Part shown: piece after piece, positions 53,816-64,000 of the stretch
Layout: each line of letters begins with the position of its first letter
Position numbering within the stretch: the stretch's first letter is position 1
From: Candidatus Intricatilinea gracilis
GTDB taxonomy: Bacteria > Pseudomonadota > Gammaproteobacteria > Burkholderiales > Burkholderiaceae_C
DNA length: 64,000 nt
Reading direction: 5' to 3'
NCBI GenBank assembly: GCA_016702605.1
Contig: JADJDQ010000021.1
Span: 1,116,001 to 1,180,000, forward strand
Position numbers and translations under genes: made by a program
Notes under the pieces: model-generated
Told to the model about the DNA's origin: nothing
What the model saw: the letters and a program-made list of their open reading frames with translations, nothing else
The model's database searches: none

Positions 53816-56800
53816 ATGCGCCTCAATTCGATCAAGCTTTCGGGCTTCAAGTCCTTCGCCGACCCGACCACCTTCCAGCTGCCGGGTCAGCTGGTGGGGG
53901 TGGTGGGGCCCAATGGTTGCGGCAAATCCAACATCATGGATGCCGTGCGTTGGGTGCTGGGCGAAAGCAAGGCCAGCGAGTTGCGCGGCGAGTCGATGCA
54001 GGACGTGATCTTCAACGGCTCGGGCAACCGCAAGCCGGCCGGGCGGGCCAGTGTGGAGCTGGTGTTCGACAACGCCGATGCACGCTCCGGCGGGCAGTGG
54101 AACCGCTTCACCGAGATCGCCGTCAAGCGCGTGCTGACGCGTGACGGCACGTCGAGTTACTACATCAACAACCAGCCGGTGCGCCGGCGGGATGTGCAGG
54201 ACGTGTTCCTGGGCACGGGCCTGGGACCACGCGCCTACGCCATCATCGGCCAGGGCACGATCAGCCGGATCATCGAAAGCCGGCCCGAGGAGCTGCGGCT
54301 GTTTCTCGAAGAAGCTGCAGGCGTCTCCAAATACAAGGAGCGCCGTCGCGAGACCGAGAACCGCCTGAAGGACACACGCGAGAACCTGGTGCGGGTGGAC
54401 GACATCCTGCGCGAGCTCAACGGCAACCTCGACAAGCTCGAACGCCAGGCCGAGGTGGCGACGCAGTACAAGGGTCTGCAGGAGGCCGGCACGCTCAAGC
54501 TGCAGCAGCTGTGGTTCCTGAAACACCGCGACGCCGCCACCGAAGAACAACGCGTGCGCACCGCCGCCGCCGAGGCGGTGAACGCGCTCGAAGCCAAGGT
54601 GGCCGAGCTGCGTCACGTCGAGGCCGAACTCGAGGAGGTGCGCCAGGCGCATTACGCCGCGGGTGACGCGCTGCACGCCGCCCAGGGTGAACTGGCCCAG
54701 GCCGCGCTCGAGGTGAGCAAGCTCGAGGAGCGTATTCGTTACGTGATCGAGGGTCGTCAGCGGGTCGAGCGCCGGCTGGCCGAGCTGGCCGATCAGGACG
54801 CCCAGTGGCAGACCCGCAGCGACGACGCGCAGGTCGAGCTCGAAGGCATTGCCGAGCAGATTGCCGCAGCCGAGGAGCGCGGCGAGGTGCTGGCCGCGCA
54901 GGCCGAAGAGCAGGACATGGAGCTGCCGCGCTTCGAGGACGCACAACGCGCCGCGCAGCAGCGCGCCAACGAGCAGAAGGGCCGCGTGCAGCAGGTGCAG
55001 CAGCAGATCCAGCTGCTGGCGGCCGAGTCGCGCAACATCGAGGAGCGCAGCCGTGAACTGCGGACCAAGCGCGAGCGCCTGGTCGGCGAGAAACGCCAGC
55101 TCACCACGCCCGATCCGGATGCACTCGACGCCTTGCGCGAGCGCCATGCGGAGGCGCAGGCCTTGCATGAAGAAGCCGACGGCCGCCTGCACGAGCTGGG
55201 CGACGAGTTGCCGCGCCTGGAAGACGCGCGCCGCGCCGCGCAGGACGCTGTCAACCACGACACCCGGCTGCAGAGTGAACTGGCTGCCCGCCTGGACGCC
55301 CTGAAGGCGCTGCAGGAAAAGGTGCAGACCGAAGGCCGCCTCAAACCCTGGCTGGCCAAACACGGCCTCGACTCGTTGAGTGGCCTGTGGCGCAAGCTGC
55401 ACATCGAGCCGGGCTGGGAAAACGCACTCGAAGCCGCGCTGCGCGAACGCATGCAGGCGCTCGAAGTGGGCCGGATCGACCTGGTGCGCGCTTTCGAGGC
55501 TGACGCACCGCCAGCCAAGCTGGCCTTCTACATGCCGGGGGTGGCGCAACACGCTGACACCCATCGCACGCTGCCGCGCCTGGCTGAACGGCTGCGGCTT
55601 CAGGACGCCGGGCTGTCCGCCTTGCTGGGCGACTGGCTGGAGGGTGTCTACACCGCGCCCGACCTGGCCGCCGCACTCGCCGCACGCCAGCAACTCACGC
55701 ACGGCGAAGTGATCATGACGCCGGCCGGTCATGCGGTCAGCCAGTTCGCTGTGAGCTTCTACGCGCCCGACAGTGAACAGGCCGGCATGCTCGGTCGCGC
55801 CCAGGAAATCGAAGGCCTGGTGCCGCGCCTGCGCGACCAGGCCGCCAGCGTCGACGCCGCCCGGTCGACACTGGTCCGTGCCGAAGCGGCCTGCACCGAA
55901 ACCGGCATCGCCCTCATTGCCCAGCGCCGCCAGACGGCCGAGGCGCAGACGCGCGCCCATCACCTGCAGGTGGAACTGCTGCGCCTGTCGCAGCAGATGG
56001 AGCAGGCGCAGGCGCGCCACGGCCAGCTCGAAGCCGATCTGGGCGAAATCGACGCCAGTCTGGACGACCTGCAGGAGCGCCGCGCCATGGGTGAAGCGCG
56101 CTTCGAGGAACTCGACATCTCGCTGGGCGAGACACAAGAGCGCCACGCCACACTCGAAGAAGACGTGATCGCTGCCGAACAGCGCCTGAGCGACGCGCGC
56201 GAACAGCTGCGCCGCCTGGAGCGTGAAGCGGCCGAGGCGCAGTTCGGCGCCCGCGCGCTGGCAGCGCGGCGCGGTGAACTGCAGCGCGCCATCGAGACGG
56301 CGGTGGCGCAGATCGCCGCCAACGAGGCCAGCGCCGCAGCGGCACGCGACGAACTCAGCCGCTTCGACGAGGCCGTCGCCGACGACGGCCTGCAGGAGGC
56401 GCTGACCCTGCGCCTGGCGCGCGAACAGGCCCTCGGTGATGCCCGGCGCAGCTACGACGACCTGGCGTTTCGCCTCAAGCGCTGCGACGAGCAGCGCCTC
56501 ACCATCGAACACGCGCAACAGCCGCTGCGCGACCGCATCACGCAGTTCCAGCTCGAACAGCAAGCGGCGCAGCTCGGCGGTCAGCAGTATCTGGATCAGC
56601 TGGTGGCGGCGGGCGTCGACTTCGAGGCCCTGGCCGCCGGGGTGGAGCAGGGCGGCGTCAAGCTCTACGGACTGCAGACCGAGATCGACCGCATCAACCG
56701 CGAGATTGCGGCGCTCGGTGCGGTCAACCTGGCCGCCCTGGACGAGCTGGCCTCGGCGCGTGAACGCAAGGGGTTTCTGGATGCGCAGAACGAGGACCTG

Positions 56801-57331
56801 GCCAAGGCCATGCGCACACTCGAAGACGCCATCCACAAGATCGACCTCGAGACACGCGATCTGCTCAAGAGCACCTTCGACACGGTCAACGAACACTTCG
56901 GGCGCATGTTCCCCAGCCTGTTCGGCGGCGGCAATGCGCGCCTGGTGATGACGGGTGACGAGATCCTGGACGCCGGTGTGCAGGTCATGGCCCAGCCTCC
57001 AGGCAAGAAGAACAGCACCATCCATCTGCTGTCGGGCGGCGAGAAGGCACTCACCGCCATTGCCTTGGTGTTTGCCATCTTCCAGCTCAACCCGGCGCCG
57101 TTTTGTCTGCTCGACGAAGTGGACGCGCCGCTGGATGATGCCAACACCGAGCGTTACGCCAAACTCGTGCACAGCATGGCCGAGAACACCCAGTTCCTCT
57201 TCATCAGCCACAACAAGATCGCCATGGAAATGGCCGAGCAACTCATCGGTGTGACCATGCAGGAGCAGGGGGTGTCACGCATCGTGGCGGTCGACATGCA
57301 AGCCGCCAGCGCGCTGGTGCAGGACGCCTGA
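53816..57331 (+). CDS. smc: Chromosome segregation protein SMC
   Basis: Structural maintenance of chromosomes ATPase, which organises and separates the nucleoid. The 1171-residue protein has the head Walker A GPNGCGKSN (31-39), a coiled coil, a hinge around residues 500-650 (KPWLAKHGLDSLSGLWRKLH and the following GxxG-like parts), a second coiled coil, and the C-terminal signature LLSGGEKALTAIALVFAIFQ with Walker B CLLDEVDAPLDD. It is full length. It is followed 25 bp later by zipA. Confidence 0.97.
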   Translation: MRLNSIKLSGFKSFADPTTFQLPGQLVGVVGPNGCGKSNIMDAVRWVLGESKASELRGESMQDVIFNGSGNRKPAGRASVELVFDNADARSGGQWNRFTEIAVKRVLTRDGTSSYYINNQPVRRRDVQDVFLGTGLGPRAYAIIGQGTISRIIESRPEELRLFLEEAAGVSKYKERRRETENRLKDTRENLVRVDDILRELNGNLDKLERQAEVATQYKGLQEAGTLKLQQLWFLKHRDAATEEQRVRTAAAEAVNALEAKVAELRHVEAELEEVRQAHYAAGDALHAAQGELAQAALEVSKLEERIRYVIEGRQRVERRLAELADQDAQWQTRSDDAQVELEGIAEQIAAAEERGEVLAAQAEEQDMELPRFEDAQRAAQQRANEQKGRVQQVQQQIQLLAAESRNIEERSRELRTKRERLVGEKRQLTTPDPDALDALRERHAEAQALHEEADGRLHELGDELPRLEDARRAAQDAVNHDTRLQSELAARLDALKALQEKVQTEGRLKPWLAKHGLDSLSGLWRKLHIEPGWENALEAALRERMQALEVGRIDLVRAFEADAPPAKLAFYMPGVAQHADTHRTLPRLAERLRLQDAGLSALLGDWLEGVYTAPDLAAALAARQQLTHGEVIMTPAGHAVSQFAVSFYAPDSEQAGMLGRAQEIEGLVPRLRDQAASVDAARSTLVRAEAACTETGIALIAQRRQTAEAQTRAHHLQVELLRLSQQMEQAQARHGQLEADLGEIDASLDDLQERRAMGEARFEELDISLGETQERHATLEEDVIAAEQRLSDAREQLRRLEREAAEAQFGARALAARRGELQRAIETAVAQIAANEASAAAARDELSRFDEAVADDGLQEALTLRLAREQALGDARRSYDDLAFRLKRCDEQRLTIEHAQQPLRDRITQFQLEQQAAQLGGQQYLDQLVAAGVDFEALAAGVEQGGVKLYGLQTEIDRINREIAALGAVNLAALDELASARERKGFLDAQNEDLAKAMRTLEDAIHKIDLETRDLLKSTFDTVNEHFGRMFPSLFGGGNARLVMTGDEILDAGVQVMAQPPGKKNSTIHLLSGGEKALTAIALVFAIFQLNPAPFCLLDEVDAPLDDANTERYAKLVHSMAENTQFLFISHNKIAMEMAEQLIGVTMQEQGVSRIVAVDMQAASALVQDA

Positions 57332-57356
57332 CGGCGACAACACGGGGTAGGCCGAG

Positions 57357-60757
<3,401 letters not shown>

Positions 60758-60932
60758 TCGCGAGTTGTCCAGCGGTTTCACATCTTTGGCACCTTGTTGC
60801 GTGTGAACTGCTGCACACACAAGGCCCAACGTTTGTTTCGATTGCGGCGCAATCCAGGGCGGGGTGGAGCAGGGCCGGCGACGAGGCGCTGCATAGAATT
60901 TTCACATCCGACAAGAAACCGAAAGACACGAC

Positions 60933-61466
60933 ATGGGTGTGATGACCTGGCTGAGACAACAAGGTGGCGCACGCAACGACGCGGCGCAGGCCGCGCAGGT
61001 CGCGCGATTGGCGTATCAGGCAGAACGCCGGGCCAGGTCGGCAGCTGACACGGACGAGGGTGATGGCCTGGACTTTGCCAGCGCCATCCGGTCACATCAG
61101 GTCTGGAAGAAGCAACTGGCCGAGGTGGTGGCGGGTGAGGATCATCCGGGGTTCGACCTGGCCACCGTGCGGCGTGACGACTGCTGCGATCTGGGCCGCT
61201 GGATGCGTGGCAGTGGCTCGTATCGGTACCGCGGGCGCGCGGTGTTTCGCGAGTTGTTCGGCACCCACGCGGCGTTCCACCAATCGGCTGCCGAGGTGTT
61301 GATGCTGCACGGCGAGGGTGACGACCAGCTGGCCCGGGCGCTGATGGACCGCGGCCTGTTCGCGCTCAACTCGGTGCGGGTGCAGGGCCTGCTGGCGCAG
61401 TTGTTCTTCGAGGCCGAAGACAGCGCCGCACGTCTGCTGCTGGCGAACAAGGTTGTGCCGTCCTGA
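60933..61466 (+). CDS. Stand-alone CZB (chemoreceptor zinc-binding) domain protein
   Basis: A 177-residue cytoplasmic protein with a CZB domain at about 45-150. The zinc-ligand pattern is visible as AIRSHQVWKKQL (His), CCDLGRWMRG (Cys) and FGTHAAFHQSAAEV (two His). CZB domains sense zinc or oxidants such as hypochlorous acid in chemoreceptors and diguanylate cyclases; here the domain stands alone without a signalling domain. The N-terminal 40 residues are helical and charged. The partner is unknown. Confidence 0.8.
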   Translation: MGVMTWLRQQGGARNDAAQAAQVARLAYQAERRARSAADTDEGDGLDFASAIRSHQVWKKQLAEVVAGEDHPGFDLATVRRDDCCDLGRWMRGSGSYRYRGRAVFRELFGTHAAFHQSAAEVLMLHGEGDDQLARALMDRGLFALNSVRVQGLLAQLFFEAEDSAARLLLANKVVPS

Positions 61467-61558
61467 TGGATGGTGGTCGATCGCTGTAGGCGGCCGCCGC
61501 GCCGCTTGCGAGCGTTGTCGGACAGGGCCGGCGCCGTTCTTGCAAACGGCTGTGGCTC

Positions 61559-62716
61559 ATGAGCCTTGTTTCTACAGTTGCACCGCCCATCAGCCGTGGC
61601 GGTGGCGCGCTGCTGCACGCTGACGGCACAGAGTGCGACAACACTGTGTTTCATCTCACCCGATCGGCCGGGCTGGTCAGGCGTGTGATTGGGCTGGCCG
61701 CGGCCTGGTCGCGCCGGTGGTCGATGGTGCTGGGTGGAGTGCTGCTGGTGGTGCTTTGCGGCTGCGGTACTCGGCCGGGCGGGGTGCCAAGCGCGGTGGA
61801 AACAACAGCCGGCGGGGCCGCCGCAATCACCGGCTTGCCGGGTCGGTCGGTGCAGGTGGCGCCTGGTGTTTACATGGTGCAGGGTCTGCCGGGTGAGGTG
61901 GACGCAGTCAACCTCGGGCGCGTGGGCAACACCGGATTTGTCGTCGGACCGACCGGGGTGGCGGTGATCGACTCGGGCACGTCGGCCGCGCAGGCCGAGG
62001 CGCTGCTGGCCGAGATCGCCCGGGTCACCGACCTGCCCGTCAAGTTGTTGCTGCTTACGCATACACGTCAGGAGTTCATCTTCGGGGCCCTGGCGTTTCA
62101 GCGCCGCGGCGTGCCCGTGCACATGCACCGTGCGGCCGCCGTGTTGATGGCGGCACGCTGCGAGAACTGCCTGAAGACACTCAAACGGGTGTTGGGTGAC
62201 CAGGCCATGGCCGGCACCGCCGTGCCCAAGGCCGACGTGTTGTTCGACGCCGACCAGGTGATCGGCGACGTCATCGGCCGGCCGCTGCAGGTGCTGCAGT
62301 TCGGCCTGTCGAGCGGGCCGGGCCATGTGGTGCTGATCGACCAGCAGACCGGCGTGATGTTTGCCGGTGGCCTGCTCGACGCCGGCCGGGTGCCCGACGT
62401 GCAGGACAGCCAACTCGCCGCATGGACCAGTGCGCTCGATCGCCTGCGCATGCTGGCGAGTGAAGGCTCGGTGCGACACATCGTGCCCGGCCATGGTCCG
62501 AGCAGTGACACCGGCCTGATCGATGTGGTGGCCCGTTACCTGGCGGCGCTGGACCGGCGCACCTTGCAGCTGCTCGACGCCGGCGCGGCGCTGAGTGAGG
62601 TGGGTGATGCCTGCGAGGTGGCCGAGTTCGCTGGTTGGGATCAATACGACACCATCCACCGGCGCAACGCCTCGGTGCTGTTCCTGCGCCATGAGCGTGA
62701 ACGTATGTTGCAGTAA
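61559..62716 (+). CDS. Metallo-beta-lactamase-fold protein of a quinoprotein accessory cluster, metal site altered
   Basis: A 385-residue exported protein of the MBL superfamily, in the place where quinoprotein dehydrogenase clusters carry a SoxH-like hydrolase. A hydrophobic segment ending VVLCGCG looks like a lipoprotein signal, so translation may start later than 61559 (for example GTG 61685 or ATG 61724); no start has a good ribosome-binding site. The normal THxHxDH reads LLTHTRQEFIFG, so only the first His remains. Other fold landmarks are GNTGFVVGPTGVAVIDSG, a CENC pair, GPGHVVLIDQQTGVMFAGG and IVPGHGPSSD. Catalysis by the usual two-zinc site seems unlikely. Confidence 0.75.
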   Translation: MSLVSTVAPPISRGGGALLHADGTECDNTVFHLTRSAGLVRRVIGLAAAWSRRWSMVLGGVLLVVLCGCGTRPGGVPSAVETTAGGAAAITGLPGRSVQVAPGVYMVQGLPGEVDAVNLGRVGNTGFVVGPTGVAVIDSGTSAAQAEALLAEIARVTDLPVKLLLLTHTRQEFIFGALAFQRRGVPVHMHRAAAVLMAARCENCLKTLKRVLGDQAMAGTAVPKADVLFDADQVIGDVIGRPLQVLQFGLSSGPGHVVLIDQQTGVMFAGGLLDAGRVPDVQDSQLAAWTSALDRLRMLASEGSVRHIVPGHGPSSDTGLIDVVARYLAALDRRTLQLLDAGAALSEVGDACEVAEFAGWDQYDTIHRRNASVLFLRHERERMLQ

Positions 62717-62833
62717 GGCGCTCGGGGCCGGCCGCCGCGGGCGGGGCCTTGTGACCCGCGGCCAGCGGACCGGACACAACTGCAGTCGAATCGACCACAC
62801 CGGCTGCCTGAACAAGAAGCGACGGAGACAACG

Positions 62834-63712
62834 ATGACGAGTTCGATGACACGACCGGCCAGCTCGAGCAGCCACCAGCAGGCGGCGCCGAGACTGACCA
62901 TCCTGGCGCTGCTCTTGGCCCTGCTGATCGCCCTGGCCTGGCCGGGCTCGGCGCAGGCGGCCATCGGTGGCCTGCCGACCAATGTGGGCCACAGCGACGG
63001 TTCACCCGAGTGGCAAAAGCTGCGCACCCATCTGTTTGCCGGCAGACCCATCCAGGCCAGCCCGAGCCAGGTGCAGATCATCGTGCCGCTGCGGGCGGCC
63101 TACGGTGCGTCGGTGCCGGTCAAGGTGGTATCGAAACTGCCGCAGACACCGGCGCTGTATGTGAAAAAACTCTGGCTGCTGGTCGACAAGAACCCCTCAC
63201 CGCTGGCCGCCGTGCTCGACCTCACCCCCGCGGTGGGCCAGGCCGATTTCGAGACCCGCCTGCGGGTCGACGAATACAGCCACGTGCGGGTCATCGTCGA
63301 GTTGTCGAACGGCGAGCTGCACATGGATTCACGCTACGTCAAGGTGTCAGGTGGTTGTTCGGCGCCGCCCAACCGCGAGCAGCTGGCGCTCATCGGCAGA
63401 ACCGCCATGAAGCTGCCCGAGGGCCTGCACCTGAACTCACCCACACCTGTCGACCTGAGTGTGATCCACCCCAACGACACCGGTTTCGAGCTCAACGCGG
63501 TGACGGTGATGTACATCCCGCCGCACTTCGTTCGCTCGATCAAGGTGAGTTACGACGGGCAGAAGGTGTTCGACGCCGAGCTCGATTTCTCGATCAGCGA
63601 GAACCCGTCGTTGCGCTTCAACTTCGTGCCGCAGCAGGCGGGTGCCACGTTGCGCGCCGATGTCGAGGATTCGAAGGAGGGCCGTTATGTGGGGACGCTG
63701 GCGGTTCAGTAG
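62834..63712 (+). CDS. SoxYZ-like carrier protein of a quinoprotein dehydrogenase cluster
   Basis: A 292-residue exported fusion of a SoxY-like and a SoxZ-like domain. It has a signal peptide (ILALLLALLIALAWPGSAQA), then the SoxY part (PSQVQIIVPLRAAYGASVPV) with the cysteine motif VSGGCSAPP, and the SoxZ part (SVIHPNDTGFELNAVTVMYI, DFSISENPSLRFNFVPQQAG). This arrangement is the SoxYZ-like carrier found beside PQQ-dependent alcohol dehydrogenase genes, thought to work with the MBL-fold and thioredoxin-like partners present here. The dehydrogenase itself is outside the window. Confidence 0.85.
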   Translation: MTSSMTRPASSSSHQQAAPRLTILALLLALLIALAWPGSAQAAIGGLPTNVGHSDGSPEWQKLRTHLFAGRPIQASPSQVQIIVPLRAAYGASVPVKVVSKLPQTPALYVKKLWLLVDKNPSPLAAVLDLTPAVGQADFETRLRVDEYSHVRVIVELSNGELHMDSRYVKVSGGCSAPPNREQLALIGRTAMKLPEGLHLNSPTPVDLSVIHPNDTGFELNAVTVMYIPPHFVRSIKVSYDGQKVFDAELDFSISENPSLRFNFVPQQAGATLRADVEDSKEGRYVGTLAVQ

Positions 63713-64000
63713 GGCAGCGCCCATGGCGGCAGATGCCGCCGCTGGTTTGGCCGGGCGGTGGTCCCTGCGCGCGGTTCTGTCGAGGGGCCTGGTGGGCGCG
63801 CTGATGGTGGCTGGCCTCGCCCCTGGAGCGCACGCTGCCTTGCCATCGGCCTACAGCCCCATCGTGATCGAACCACAAGGCGCACCGGCGCGTATGGAGT
63901 TCGACCTGAGCGCGGCGCTCGACCGGGCTCGTCGCGAGAACAAGCGCCTGTACGTCTACCTCGGCGCCAGTGACTGCCCGTTCTGCCGCAAGTACGAAGC
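63687..64000 (+). CDS. Thioredoxin-like exported protein, cut by the window end
   Basis: The first 104 codons of a thioredoxin-fold protein. AAGGAGG lies six bases before ATG 63687, which overlaps the SoxYZ-like gene by 26 bases. The product has a signal-like helix (LVGALMVAGLAPGAHA) and the active-site start RLYVYLGASDCPFCRKYE with the CPFC pair. It completes the three-gene accessory set and probably keeps the carrier's cysteine reduced; the 3' end is missing. Confidence 0.8.
   Translation, partial: MWGRWRFSRAAPMAADAAAGLAGRWSLRAVLSRGLVGALMVAGLAPGAHAALPSAYSPIVIEPQGAPARMEFDLSAALDRARRENKRLYVYLGASDCPFCRKYE

Noticed and set aside
52982..57241. A very long open frame (about 1,400 codons) on the minus strand opposite smc
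   Set aside because: It is the antisense of the coiled-coil smc gene in GC-rich DNA; smc has full conserved domains, while the antisense product is compositionally odd and matches nothing known to me.

Overview
The window is GC-rich throughout, and its gene orders are typical of a betaproteobacterium, most likely Burkholderiales. These include purD-acyltransferase-hemF-nadD-rsfS-rlmH-maf-rng, smc-zipA-ligA and dapC-dapD-pilU-dapE-prmB. This placement is an inference from gene content; no rRNA or tRNA gene was seen.

Layout. 0.4-3.4 kb: a DctPQM TRAP transporter for organic acids. 4.3-7.4 kb: a NarL-type regulator and its histidine kinase, divergently arranged. 7.6-8.8 kb: an OmpA-like lipoprotein and a phosphatase-fold protein lacking its key arginine. 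9.1-13.8 kb: a 2-oxoacid:acceptor oxidoreductase operon (gamma, alpha, beta and a GltD-like flavoprotein carrying two Fe4S4 motifs) behind a strong palindromic operator. Both flanks of its beta gene are filled by tiny, tightly coupled ORFs. 13.8-18.8 kb: an accessory stretch with a five-helix membrane protein, a VOC protein, a fibronectin-like protein, an MNT-HEPN toxin-antitoxin pair and an HNH nuclease. Between the last two groups lies an unusual 0.6 kb array of AT-rich words repeated every 21-22 bp. 18.9-25.4 kb: glnS, envelope proteins and an MBOAT/SGNH polysaccharide O-acetylation pair. 25.4-35.6 kb: a HerA-like ATPase, yebC and the housekeeping run ending in RNase G. 35.6-36.8 kb: a rearranged junction with an IS3 remnant, a frameshifted VOC gene and an 88-bp copy of the 14.9 kb VOC gene. 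36.8-44.0 kb: a phosphonate uptake and catabolism operon behind a Pho box, a HExxH protein and a PhoX-like phosphatase. 44.2-50.7 kb: yaeQ, prmB, dapE, pilU, dapD and dapC. 51.0-53.7 kb: a second accessory stretch with a frameshifted chimeric gene and a MazG-PIN-basic tail fusion. 53.8-60.8 kb: smc, zipA and ligA. 60.9-64.0 kb: a CZB protein, then the start of a quinoprotein-dehydrogenase accessory cluster (MBL-fold protein, SoxYZ-like carrier, thioredoxin-like protein cut by the window end).

How genes work together. The phosphonate operon, its Pho box and the nearby PhoX-like gene form a phosphate-scavenging block. The dap genes make diaminopimelate and lysine precursors. hemF, nadD and purD serve cofactor and purine synthesis. 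rsfS, rlmH, prmB and rng act on ribosomes or rRNA.

Four genes (porA, the HerA-like gene, the second VOC gene and the 51 kb chimeric gene) carry single-base frameshifts that would restore intact proteins if reversed. Base-level error in this sequence should be considered before calling them pseudogenes. The most unusual non-coding signal is the phased array at 16.3-16.9 kb; the most unusual proteins are the two products of the 51-53.7 kb island.
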